Positions 11,559-22,448 of a stretch of DNA of 64,000 nucleotides are shown piece after piece (within the stretch, counting starts at the first letter, position 1; each line of letters begins with the position of its first letter). Under the pieces are notes generated by a model that was given only the letters and a program-made list of their open reading frames with translations, did no database searches and had not been told where the DNA came from. A program made the position numbers and the translations under genes. This DNA comes from Vishniacozyma victoriae (lineage: Eukaryota > Basidiomycota > Tremellomycetes > Tremellales > Bulleribasidiaceae): positions 3,472,001 through 3,536,000 of the forward strand of contig JADPYG010000088.1 in NCBI GenBank assembly GCA_017654735.1, written 5' to 3'.

Positions 11559-12365
11559 CTATAACCTACTATCCACCTTTGCAGCTTCCGCCCTATCATC
11601 CCTCTTCTTGCCCTCCTCCTCCACCCTCCCCGCCATGGTGTTACCCAACTCACCTCCCATCTCCTTGAACCCCTCAACAACCCCACTCCAATCCCCACCC
11701 TTCATCTCCTGACTCATCTTATACCGCCCTTCAACCCTATCTATCGTAATCTCAATCCCAACAATTCCCTTCTTTAACAAATCAACGTATTTCTCCGGTG
11801 CATCGCTCACTTTCCATGATCCACCTGATTTCGGTTCGTTGGTGTTTGTGAGATCGTTTATCTGTTTTTGTAGGAATGAAGATGCGATAGATCCTTTATC
11901 GAATATCTTGGCTCGACCGTATACTTGAACTGCCGAGTAATTCCATGTCGGGACTACTTTACCAGTATCGGGTTTAGTCTCTTTATAGTATCGTGGCGAG
12001 ACGTATGAATGTGCAGGAGCATTGAACAGAATTAAGACTTCTTCTTCCAGCTCCGATGGTCCTTCCCCTCCTTCACTCTTACTAATGTGCGATGCGGGAT
12101 CACAAATGACTTTAGTCTGAGGGTTTGCTCGAGCAATATGACCCCTTAATGTCCCTAATGATCCAGGTGCTGGTGGTGTCTTAGGATCCTCTTTATCCCA
12201 GTTTATAGAATCGTCTGAATCGAGTACGAAAGGAATATGCGTGGTTAAGATGGTTGCATGGGTAGAATGTTTGATGGCGGTCGTGAAGAGTCCAAGGGGG
12301 TTCTCACGGATAAAAGCGTGTAGAGCTGGGATACTCAATTCGGCGTGAACTGGGCGGATGTACAT
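11559..12365 (-). CDS. PaiB/FMN-binding split-barrel protein
   Basis: One uninterrupted exon of 268 residues. It matches the PaiB family (FMN_bind_2): MYIRPVHAE at the start, the NPLGLFTTA segment, THIPFVLD, GHIARANPQ, a LILFNAPAHSYVSPRYY signature, VPTWNYSAVQVYG, and a C-terminal IEITIDRVEGRYKMSQ. Bacterial PaiB is a negative regulator of sporulation and protease genes; fungal members are small predicted flavin-binding proteins of unknown substrate. It lacks introns, unlike most genes here. It lies convergent with pirin, whose stop is about 115 bp away. Confidence 0.85.
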   Translation of the reverse strand: MYIRPVHAELSIPALHAFIRENPLGLFTTAIKHSTHATILTTHIPFVLDSDDSINWDKEDPKTPPAPGSLGTLRGHIARANPQTKVICDPASHISKSEGGEGPSELEEEVLILFNAPAHSYVSPRYYKETKPDTGKVVPTWNYSAVQVYGRAKIFDKGSIASSFLQKQINDLTNTNEPKSGGSWKVSDAPEKYVDLLKKGIVGIEITIDRVEGRYKMSQEMKGGDWSGVVEGFKEMGGELGNTMAGRVEEEGKKRDDRAEAAKVDSRL

Positions 12366-12711
12366 TTTCGCCGATGGTTTCTTTGTCGCTCGACTAGCTC
12401 TCTTGGTACTTTGAAGCTGATGTCACTTGGTATTTGTACAACAGATACATGAAATGGAATACAAGGTAAACGATTAGTTGAGTCGTGACAATCTCCGGGC
12501 GGCAGATGACCTCGCTTGGAAATACGGGTCAAGATCCCGGAGAAGCGCGATAGCGCCTGCTGTCACCTATCAACAGCGACAGCTTGCAGCTAAACGACTC
12601 ACTCTGGCCTGCCACCAGTACAATATGGCCTCTAGCAGTCTGCTAGTCTGCCAAGACGATTCATAGTCATCATACAATATTTACAAGAATCTCTACAAGA
12701 AAGCAAGAAGC
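12366..12711. other. Intergenic region between PaiB-like and CBL-MK genes
   Basis: The region is the upstream flank of the PaiB-like gene and the 3' flank of the fusion gene. Its GC-rich centre is full of inverted repeats, listed separately at 12485-12583. No coding signal is convincing. Confidence 0.5.
12485..12583. repeat. Cluster of overlapping inverted repeats
   Basis: Nested pairs are GTGACA (12485-12490) with TGTCAC (12561-12566) and TCTCCGGG (12492-12499) with CCCGGAGA (12536-12543). Local hairpins are GCGC-GATA-GCGC (12545-12556), CGGG-TCAAGAT-CCCG inside 12525-12539, and GCTGTC/GACAGC (12559-12583). The pairs are partly mutually exclusive. The 7-nt loop of one hairpin recalls a tRNA T-arm, but no cloverleaf can be drawn around it. 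Confidence 0.5.
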
Positions 12712-15700
12712 CTAAGTATATTTCCACTGCCCCAAACCCTCTGACCAACTCTGTAACCCAGCGGAATTAGATTCCCTCAAAGCAGCTCGGAATGGGGCGG
12801 CAGCAACGTTCCCTTCGTCCGATTCGACTTTACTCTCTGCTGATGTAGATGCTCGAGCGAGGACTCCCAATCCATTGCCACCGAGGGAAGTGAGGTGGGG
12901 CTCAAATCCTTGATTCTGCAGTGTCGAGATTAGGGAGTTCAATTCTGATTCTGGGAAATCTGGTCGTCAGCCTGAGCACAGTGATAGAGACGATAGCTTA
13001 CTATCGGGAATGAGAGTGAGAGCACATCCGCCACCTCCTGCTCCAGTGAGCTTGGTAGCTAGGTTGAAAGGCTTTGATCCAGTAGAAGCGACAATCATTT
13101 CTAGGGATGGATGCGAAACACCAAGTGTGACAAGGTGAGCGTGATTGTCCCGAATGAGAAGCTGCTCGTCAGCTTGTGGTCGACATACCGACGCGGTCAA
13201 CTGACCTCTAATCTCGAGACTAGCTGAGCACGTTCAATCTGTCCTCCACCGAGTAGATGCTTGGCTTCATCCGAGATCTCCTGGATAGCCTCCATGATGG
13301 GATCAACGATATGTGGCTGAGCTACCCGTTTGGCAGATACACCAGCAACCAGCGACTTAGTATCCCTAGGAACAAGGGTGTTGGTGAGAAGTAACCTGAT
13401 TGAACTGAATCTGTACACTGTCAGCCTCTAATAATGCAAAGCGACGGGCAGCTTACCCATTGAGTGGAACTAGACCACCCTGCCTGCCGCCCAAGGAACG
13501 TGTGAAAGCAACAGCCCCTCCGCGGACCGAGACTGCGTTATCGATACCGCTCGGGTTACCATGTAGGACCTTTTCAGCCAAAAAGGCATATCCGTCAATC
13601 AAGTCTGTGTCGGTGCGTGAGAACCTCTCGTTCTGGGGCTTGGAAATGACAGAATGGGCGAGGAGGAGTGATGATGCCGCACAGGTCGAGAAGGCTGCTG
13701 ACGATCCGAGGCCGGCTCCGATAGGTAGATTGGCTGAAGCAGTGAATGTCACGCCGGGCCTGGATGTCAGCTTTTTGTTCCGATCCTAGGTGAAACGAAA
13801 GCTTACGAGTTCTGATCACTTCCGCCAATCATCATGTACAAGTACAAGAATGCAACAGCAGATCCCAGTTCCCTCTTGTCCCTATCCCCATTATCGGCAA
13901 CTTTCTCAATCGCGCTCAATAGTTCCGGATCGAGATCTTTGTCGACCTGGGTTTTCGGTCTCTGAGTTCGTAGTGGCATCAAGTTCCATGGTAGGGAAGC
14001 GATATCCCACTCCATCTCTGCTCCGACGTCTGGGACTTCAAGGCCGACTTTACCATCGGCTCGGGGTGAGAGGACGGCAAAGCATCTCAGGTTGACACTG
14101 GTAGCGATTGCAGTCTATATGTCAGCTTACCCAATGATTTCGACAAATGCACGTACCACACCATGAACGACAGCGTGTTCACCGAAGAGAATAACTTTTC
14201 CAGGTGCTGCAACGACGATATCACCTTCCAACTGCTTCCTCTGGCCCTGCTTGAGTCCTAGAGTCCTTGATACACCATCAACAAGCCGATCGACAATACC
14301 AGTATCGGGTCGCTTAAAGTTCTTCGCTCGTTCCATGATCCAAGCCTCCTTATCTGTTGCGTAGAGCTCTTCTGATCGGGATTGCGAGATGGGAGAGTAA
14401 GACAGATCATGAACAATAGCTCCTGCTGAAAGGAGGGAATGTTCTAGATCATCCATGAGATCTTGGGGGTCTTCGATACCGACACATAATCGGATCAAAT
14501 CTTCTGGTAGACCTCTCTCTTTTCGTACAGCTGCGGAAATTGAGGCATGACTATGCGTCAGCGTAATTATAGAAGTGGGTCTGGGACTTACGACATGAGA
14601 CAGGGCATACTGATCAGACTGTTGACGGCACCGAAAGATACACTGATACCCCATAACCTTGTTCCTCCTACGATCCTTTCACTCAAAGCCTTGTCATCAG
14701 TGACAAAGGACAAGACAGCCCCAGCACCAGTAGCCTGTCGATAATGGACATCTCGCTTAGCGTGATGCTTCAATCTTGGATAGTGAACCAAGAATCCCAG
14801 GGAATTCAGGTAGAGCGAAACCAAATGAGCGGTATCCATCTGTTTATCCATCCTAAGGGCCATAGTCTTGACTCCTCGCAAGAGCAGGAAGGCGTCGAAT
14901 GGCGCAAGACCCGATCCAACGGAATTGATGAGGAAACCGATCTTTTGTGAGATTTCTGGACTGGCGACAGCGACGATACCGGCCATCAAATCGTGGTGAC
15001 CTGATAGGTATTTCGTACCGGAATCGTAAACTACATCGGCACCTAGCTCCAGTGGTCGCTGGAGGTAGGGGGACATCATGGTATTGTCGACGACGATAAT
15101 GGCGTTTGGTGCGGCGGCCTTGATAGTCGAGCTGATCAATTTGATATCGGCGACTTTTAAAAGTGGATTGGTAGGTGATTCAAGTAGGACCATGGCCACC
15201 CTGATATCAGCTCACATCCTGCACCGTGAATATGGGGACCCACTTGTTTCCTGGTCCAAGGTGAGGCTCGAGCTCTTCCACTCGGGTAGTATCGACATGA
15301 CGAACATCAACGCCGACATGAGACGATAAATATGTCAAAAGTCGATGCGTTCCTCCATAAATGTCATCTCCCGCTAACACAGTCTCTCCAGGCTTGACCA
15401 TCCTCAAAATAGTATCCAAGCATGTCATTCCCGTCGACACTGCAAAAGTTCGATGAGCACCATACAATCTAGCAAGATGTGTTTCTATCATCAGTCCGTG
15501 ACTTTTTGAGTTGTAGTATGGGTACTAACCTAGAGCTGTCCTAGTAGGATTTCCAGACCTTGTGTAATCATATTGCCCATCTACACCCTTGAAAGTAGCA
15601 GTCTGGTAGATAGGAGTCGAACTAGCTCCATATTGATCTTTGGATTCAACAGCTGCGCAGAGGGTAGAGAATCTCCACTTTGCTGACCGGTCGACTTCAG

Positions 15701-15803
15701 AGGAAGCTTTGCTGTTGTTGTCTGAAGAAAAGATTGAGGTAGCTAGAGATGTATCGGTCGGAGACGGTGGGTCTGTAGCTGTATGGGGAGTATAGGGTGC
15801 CAT
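12712..15803 (-). CDS. Cystathionine beta-lyase / mevalonate kinase fusion
   Basis: Nine exons (eight introns of 41-47 nt) give a single 913-residue frame. The N-terminal half is a Cys/Met-metabolism PLP enzyme, best fitted by cystathionine beta-lyase (cystathionine to homocysteine): YDYTRSGNPTRTALE, a PLP-lysine region SGTKYLSGHHDLMAG, LESPTNPLL, VVDNTMMSPYLQRP, and the family C terminus MSHASISAAVRKERGLPEDL followed by IRLCVGIEDP. The same exon runs on without a stop through about 100 residues into DIVVAAPGKVILFGEHAVVH, the start of a mevalonate kinase (mevalonate to 5-phosphomevalonate in the sterol pathway). Its GHMP motif PIGAGLGSSAAFS and C-terminal KLTGAGGGGCALTLIPD are intact. So one transcript appears to encode both a methionine-pathway and an ergosterol-pathway enzyme. 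Both halves keep their active-site motifs; expression as one polypeptide is inferred. Confidence 0.8.
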
Positions 15804-16235
15804 AGTGTATTGTTATAAGTATGGTAGACGGTGCACTAGGATAGTGAGGTCTCGAGTCGAGATAACTTCGTCACGCCATCGACTAGATTAGGAGGAGCCG
15901 GAACCATTTTTGATAGGGAGATTAGGGGGTCCAGGAGGGGCCCTTTCGCACACAACTGTCATGTAACCCTTCTATGCATACAAAAACGATACAGCCGTCT
16001 GGCTTGACTCACTTGCCATCTCTTCGTACCCTTCCTATTCTCACTTAAGTCCAAGTCCAACATCTCTCTCAAAAGGAAGAGTGTAACACGCAATAACCAC
16101 GTGTCTCAACATGCCGTCATGAGATCGTCTGTCTGAATTTTGCTCACATCCTTAAGCTCTTTGTCCTCATACTCCTGCTCATCCTCACACCTCCGCTATT
16201 CTCCCCACATCCCGCCTCAGGCCACAAGAGAGATC
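15804..16235. other. Divergent promoter of CBL-MK fusion and MDM31
   Basis: Holds AGGGG-type stress-element-like motifs around 15921-15943 and an E-box (CACGTG) at 16098-16103. No gene is seen. Confidence 0.5.
16098..16103. promoter_or_regulatory. CACGTG E-box
   Basis: A palindromic CACGTG lies about 295 bp upstream of the cystathionine beta-lyase start and 133 bp upstream of the MDM31 start. CACGTG is the Cbf1 site that controls methionine genes in yeast, and bHLH SREBP proteins control fungal sterol genes. Either would suit the fusion gene. Function is inferred from motif and position. Confidence 0.4.
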
Positions 16236-18530
16236 ATGCTGGGTCCATCTTCTATCAGGCAAGCGCTACGCGTCATGCCAGTCGCCGGCCCAAGTAGATC
16301 TAGGCAATTGGTCACGCGATCCGCTCATTTCGATCGATATACAACTATACACGCTTTCTTTACCCGTCAAGCTCTCTCGCCCGTTCCAACAACAGTATCA
16401 CAGAGGAGATGGAATTCAACAAACAAACCCCAGGAAGGATGTGAAAACTGTTCAGAACGTCGTATACCCCCCACCCAGACCAAACCTCCACCGACCAAAT
16501 CAGTAAGGAAAGATCACGCACAGGATTATACGCCTTTCATCAGACGTTTGATAGCCAGTTCCAATGCTATTCAATCGGGTTCACCACATCGGCCGTCAAA
16601 GGAGGAATTGTTGGCTGCTGCTAGTGGGTGGTGGCAGAGGTTACGGATTCGGATCAAGTGGTTTACGATTAGAGGATGGAGGCGGTTTAATACGGATGAT
16701 TTTAGTGCTTTTGCCAGTTGGTTCGTCTTGGGTAACAGTGAGTTTGTATTTATTCTGTGATGAGTAGTTTGCTGATTGTAGCCCTTTGGATCCTTATCGG
16801 AACGTAAGTTGTACTGCTTGGTGACTGCGATCCAGCTGACAATCAGGACGACCTTCGTTTCTGCCGTCTTTGCTACCCTCAACTCCCTCTCTTTACAGGA
16901 ATACGTCGCACGTTGGATCTCAGACTACCTGACCTCCGAAACCGGCGTGACTGTCATGTAAGCTACCCCCGCTCCCTACTCGATGGCTAGCTAACAACCA
17001 GCTTCGAATCAGCAATAGTCCCCAAGTGGAAAGCATCAACAATCACTTTCCGAAACGTCTACGTTTCTCGCCGCCCAGTAGATACCACAACAGGCAAAGA
17101 GAACCGACCTCGAGCACACAAAGCTACTCCGCCCAGTCCTACCCCGTTCCTCACTTCGGCAATGTCGCCTGATACCTACCTTGCTGCTCAGCCTGCTTCT
17201 GAGGGGGACAATTATACGATGTATGATATCAATATTGATGAGGTCGATGTCACGTTGAGTCTATGGAGGTGGTTGGATGGAAAGGGGTTGATTAAGGATG
17301 CTAGCGTCAAGGGAGTCAGGGGGGTGATTGGTAAGCTATCACTGGAGTGTAAGGCAAAAGCTGATACTAAGATCGACGATCAGTATGGTGGGATACATCC
17401 AAGCCACTGCGACCAGAGGACTTTCGTCACGCGACACGCCCTGGAGATTTCGAACTGGATAGCCTACATATTGAAGACGCTCTCATGACAATCTACCAAC
17501 CGGGAGGTCAACGACCATACAACCTATCAATATTCAACGCAGTCATCGGACCATTTAGGAAACGATGGATGTTTTACGACTTAATGAGCGCCGAATCAAT
17601 TACTGGACAAATGGACAATTGCCTCTTCAGTCTCCATATGCCTCAGAAACTGGGTAAAATCATCGGTGATAAAGGAGGATTAGTCAAGCGAATGGCGAGG
17701 TTTAGGATCGATGGTCTACCCATCGAACATGCTCAATATGGTACTGGCCACACTGGGCCCATATCATGGATCACCTCTGGCCGACTTGATGCTGTACTCG
17801 ATATCAAATTCCCATACCACCCAGACGAACAAGTAGATCTAAGAACAATATTCGATCAAATCGGCAGAAACGTAGCTACAATCACAAATTCCGGTGTATT
17901 GGATAGTAATGACATTTACGAAAATCCAAATAACACAGAAGGACCTAAAGGAGTCATACCTGGAAACTCGCGATTAGCTCGTCCGCCATTAAGAGCACCC
18001 CAGGCGCCACCTAGGGAATTATCGGATGATGAAAAGGAAACAAAGAGGGAAGTCACTGTTGATATCGATTTGAGGTTTAGGGATTTGAAAGCGGCTGTAC
18101 CCATGTTCACCTCGGATTTGAGCATGACGAATAACGCCATTATCCGACCTGTGGTTGCTTTCATCAAGTAAGTCATTCCTGTCAATATCGAGGCCAAGCT
18201 GATGAATAGTGCAAATCGTACTTTAATTCCGATCCACTGCTCAGTAGCAGCAGATCTCACAGATTTCGACGGTTCATGGACTTTATTCGAGAGTACGTCT
18301 CCTCTCCATGCTCTTGACTCCATTAACGTTCAGCTGGTCTAATGACCTCGGTCTCGTCACAGATCCAAGACGCTCTCACTCATCATGTTCAATCAGAATC
18401 AGCGAATGTTAAACGGATCCGACAAGTTTCATTTTGGGGTATACAAAGGGGTGCAGAGGTTTTACTGGATACATTGAGGAATGTGGTTGATCCTGTACAT
18501 GCGCAATTGGCGCCTAATACGAATTCTTAG
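16236..18530 (+). CDS. MDM31: Mdm31-like mitochondrial inner-membrane protein
   Basis: A multi-exon gene. The N terminus, MLGPSSIRQALRVMPVAG, is Arg-rich and without acidic residues, as in mitochondrial presequences. A membrane helix follows (TLWILIGTTTFVSAVFA). The rest matches the Mdm31/Mdm32 family: TVIFESAIVPKWKASTITF, NVYVSRRP, DVTLSLWRWLDGKGLIKD, a VKGVRGV segment, FRKRWMFYDLMSAESITGQ, and the conserved ending with IIRPVVAFINANRTLIPIHC and DFDGSWTLFE. These proteins act in the inner membrane in mitochondrial morphology, nucleoid stability and lipid homeostasis. The open frame extends upstream of 16236 only through non-ATG codons, so this ATG was chosen. A Cys pair (CENC) and Pro/Lys-rich linker precede the helix. 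Confidence 0.85.
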
Positions 18531-18852
18531 ATTTAGAACAGATTTGGTTTTGACGATATCACGATCAGTATAATAATGTATTTATGACACTTGAACATTT
18601 ATGGGTGAGGCAATTTGGAAGCTGGAACATGACTGTCAAGGTGGATGGTATGGCACATCGTTGCATAAGGAAGTATAAGATGGTATGTAGTAGACAAAGA
18701 CATATACGCTCTGCTAATCCTGTCAAGCCTTTCCTCTTTGAAGTATCATTCGAGTCACGATAGGGGTAATCTAGTTGTCAATTATCTTTTGAGTAATAGT
18801 AGGAAATGGATACTTACCTCACAAAGTACGTGATGAAGATGAAACAGAGGAA
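18531..18852. other. Convergent intergenic region
   Basis: The 3' flanks of MDM31 (+) and the BTB gene (-) meet here. I see no gene or repeat. Confidence 0.5.
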
Positions 18853-19807
18853 TCACCCGACGACAGGAGTGAAGTTCTCAGCGATGCTGTACCAACCAAC
18901 ATTCCCATGATCATGTTCGCCCCCTTCACAGCCCTGAGACCTGACCTTCAAAGCCGCATTGAACAATCCCAACAAATAAGGAAGAGTAACCCCAGCCGCC
19001 AATTGAGGAGTCAATCTCTCAATCTTATTTCCCCCATCATCATCCGCCAAACACTTCAGAGCGGCCTTAGCGAGTGATACATTCCCCCTTTGTGAAGCAA
19101 GGGAAAATACTCCCCAAGGATCTTTATGGACGTTATCGTGCATCGAGAAAACGGCTCGCTCGGCAACGGATGGAGTACCGAGGGTATCGCAGAGTGAGAG
19201 GAGTTTGTCTTTGTACGCCCATACCATTCCTGAAGGGACGGGTCGCATTGACATGATGTCGAGGAGGGCTTTAAGGATTTTGGTAGGAGCGTTGATCTGG
19301 ATGGGGGTGTTGGTGATTCCTTCGTGCTTGAATTTCTGTCGGAAGAATGATCTGACATCAGCACCAGGCGATGGTGAGCGAAGGGTGTGGGAGCAGATGG
19401 ATGGGGTAGAGAGCTGATTAATAAGGGCGGAGAGGTGATCGAGTAGGGAGGTATAGAGACGTGACCAAGAAGGGTGTGGTAGAGATGTGATCAAGAACGA
19501 TAGACGAGGTAGGGAGAGTGAACGAGGTAGAGTGTGACAAGATGATGAAAAGGAGTACTCACGAATGAGCCTTCAAGACATAAGACTCAACCTTGAAGAT
19601 CCTACCATCACTAGACCTAAGTGCGACATCGGCATTAGGATCTTCATAAGTGACTTTATGATTTCCATTCTTTGATGAATCGGTAGATTGGGAAATCGCT
19701 CGGGTGTGGTGATGATCGACATCGTTGTGACCGTTTCCGTGAAGGTGAGTTTGTTTTTGTGAGAGAGCGAGAGCTGGAGGTTGATATCCTACTTCTGCGG
19801 TAGCCAT
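18853..19807 (-). CDS. BTB/POZ domain protein
   Basis: Two exons separated by a 211-nt intron (19352-19562) encode 247 residues, a length that stays in frame. After a His/Asn-rich leader the BTB core is split by the intron: DVALRSSDGRIFKVESYVLK then AHSSFFRQKF, the usual place where a substrate adaptor carries strands A1-A3. The C-terminal part is helical, ends FTPVVG, and carries no BACK, Kelch or MATH domain that I recognise. BTB proteins of this kind often dimerise or bind Cul3, but no partner can be named. The intron is several times longer than its neighbours. Coding M at 19807 was preferred because upstream codons in the frame look like 5' leader. Confidence 0.7.
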
Positions 19808-20311
19808 TGTATTCTTTGTTGGTGTTGATAATAAGATGAAGTAGTTTAGAGCAAAGTTGAAGTTGGTCGAAGTGGATGAAAGTGGAAGGGGAGTTGGAAG
19901 AGTCATGAGAAATTAGAAAAGCAAGTCAGTCGAGGGGATATATATCCCCTAGGAGGAACTGTGGGAAAAGCCGTGTTGGACGGGTGGATGGGGATGGGGT
20001 TGTCGTACGACGTTGAGTGGAGCCTTTGGGATAGTCTGTCTGTTTTCACAGGATTGTCTTTCCCGTCGGATTTCGATAGTTAGCACGACTTGATAGTCTA
20101 ATTTCGGGGATGGAACACGACGCTGTAAGGGATCTCGGGGCCAATATCAGCGTTTTCGGAGAGGGGCACAAGGGGCGCCCATGTTAGCATGCGGTGTCAG
20201 TATGTGTGAATAAGGATAATATTGCCTGACTCCCAACACGATGCCCGGTCCGATCTGTGAAAAAAAGGTCTAGCATCCCAAATCGAAGCATATCTAATGA
20301 GAACCCTTCCT
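19808..20311. other. Promoter of BTB gene and 3' flank of GUA1
   Basis: Contains a TATATAT motif near 19938, about 130 bp upstream of the BTB start. Otherwise no recognisable element. Confidence 0.45.
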
Positions 20312-22226
20312 TTATAGCCACTCGACACTAGATGTATATCAGCCTCGCCCCTCTCAATTCTGAAGGAAAGGAAGCAAGACTCACGTTCCTGGTGGTTTAG
20401 AAGTAACATCATACACGACCCTGTTGACTCCTTTAACCTAATTACATTAGTAAAACACGTTCCCGATCGGAGAATGAGGGATCTACATACCTCGTTTGTT
20501 ATTCTTGAAGAAATCTTCTTGAGGACTTGAGGAGGGAAAACGAACCAATCGGCAGTCATGAAATCTTCAGTGGATACAGCCCTTAGAGCTACGACTTGGT
20601 CGTATGTTCGGGCATCTCCTGCTACACCGACTGCTTTGACGGGTAGTAGAGCAACGAAAGCTTGACTGATTTGATCGTATAGACCAGCAGCTCGGATCTC
20701 GTCAATGTAGATATCATCGGCTTGTTGGAGGATCTTGATTTGGTCTCGGGTGACTTCACCGAGGATACGGATAGCGAGTCCAGGACCGGGGAAGGGGTGT
20801 CGTCCGACTAAGTGTGCTGGGATATCGAGTAATCGACCGAGTGCTCGAACCTCGTCTACTTGTCAGCTAATTCCTATTCCCACCAATCACACTCACCCTT
20901 GAAGAGTTCCCTCAATGGCTCAATCAACTTCAATCGCATGTTCTCCAACAATCCACCGACATTATGATGTGTCTTGATAGTAGCCGAAGGTCCCTTGAAA
21001 CTGATACTCTCGATAACATCAGGATAAAGAGTTCCCTGCAACAACCATTCAATCTTTCCCTTTGCTTCACCGCCCTTCTCCTCGACTTCCTTTTCGGCCT
21101 GAGCTTCAATCTTGAGTGCTTCAGCCTCGAATACTTCGATAAAGGTGTTTCCGATGATTTTTCGTTTCTGCTCTGGGTCCTCGATACCGGCCAATCGGTC
21201 TAGGAAGAGGTCGGATGCGTCAATGACTGTTAGGTTAACACCTAGGTTCTCGGTCAACATGTGGTGAACCTTGGCTCCTTCGTCTTTACGAAGGACACCG
21301 TTGTCGACCATGATTGCGTGGAATCTAAGATCAGCCTCAGTTCAATAACAGAGAACGCTGACTTACCGATCACCGATAGCCTCGTGCATCAACTTGGCAG
21401 CGACAGTCGAGTCGACACCTCCAGAAACGGCACCAATAACCTGTCCCTTTTCACCACAAATCTCCCTAATCCTAGCAATCTCCTTGGGGATAAAAGAGTC
21501 CTGACATCAGCTACCACTGATACTGATAAGAGGATTTGAACGAACCATTGACCATCCACCTTTGATACCACAGATGTTCTTGACGAAACCGCCGATAACC
21601 TCTTTACCCTTTGGACTGTGCGAGACTTCTGGGTGGAATTGGACACCAAAGATTGGTTTGGATTCGTGGGCGATAGCGGTCCATGGTGATGTTGGGGTGT
21701 GGGCAATGACGACAAAGTTGGGAGGTAGAGATTGAAGCTGATCTCCGTGAGACATCCAGACCTATCATCAGTGTCTGTTTATCTTTTGACAATACACTTG
21801 ACCCACCTGCATACCCTCTTCTCCAATATCAATACCCTCAAACAAGCTGTCCACCGACTTGTTTCCAGTCTTGACAACAGTAACATTCGCATGTCCGTAC
21901 TCTCTATGCGAATGAGCTCCAACCTCTCCTCCATGCTTCCTAGCAATCTCCTGTAATCCATAACAGATACCCATAACAGGTACTCCTAATTCGAAAACAG
22001 CAGGATCAACATGAGGTGCGTCGGAGTCGTAGACCGAATAAGGAGATCCAGAGAGGATGATACCTGCTGGTTTCCATGATAATTCTGAAATCTTTTGAGT
22101 GCATGGTAGCATCTCACAGTAGACGTTGAGTTCTCGACATCTTCGAGTGATTAGATGAGAGTATTGCGATCCGAAATCGAGGATGAGGATTGTATCGAAC
22201 AAGCTGTGAATCTCGTCTGCTGGCAT
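20312..22226 (-). CDS. GUA1: GMP synthase (glutamine-hydrolysing)
   Basis: Spliced gene for about 540-560 residues. It converts XMP to GMP in purine synthesis. The class I glutamine amidotransferase half comes first: [20 protein letters not shown], a nucleophile motif MGICYGLQ with the catalytic Cys, and [12 protein letters not shown] with the His/Glu of the triad. The ATP-pyrophosphatase P-loop follows ([19 protein letters not shown]), then [42 protein letters not shown] and the dimerisation domain ending in [18 protein letters not shown]. The last exons are short; the stop at 20312-20314 gives the canonical C terminus, with Leu in place of the usual Glu. It shares a 222-bp divergent promoter with the ankyrin gene. 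Confidence 0.95.
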
Positions 22227-22448
22227 CTTGTGTATAGGTATATGTATAGATGAAGTATATCCAGACTAGTTAGTTATCTCTACTCGTAGATTAGGCGGAA
22301 ATCTTTTCGTACCTGATTGAGTAGAACGCGACTCTTGTTTAATCCTACCATTTAATGTTATAGGTGGAGGTAATGTGGGGTAATGACCGCTTGCGAGTTG
22401 ATGTAATGGTGCATGCACACTCTGACCATTAATCTATTCAACAACAGG

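Noticed and set aside
12478..12583. Possible tRNA, from GGGTCAAGATCCC resembling a T-arm
   Set aside because: No matching acceptor, D or anticodon stems can be drawn around it, and the A box is absent.
18800..18855. Stop-codon readthrough of the BTB gene into a hydrophobic tail (FLCFIFITYFV)
   Set aside because: The stop context is TGA-TTC, not the TGA-CTA known for fungal readthrough, and the extension is only 12 codons before a donor-like site.
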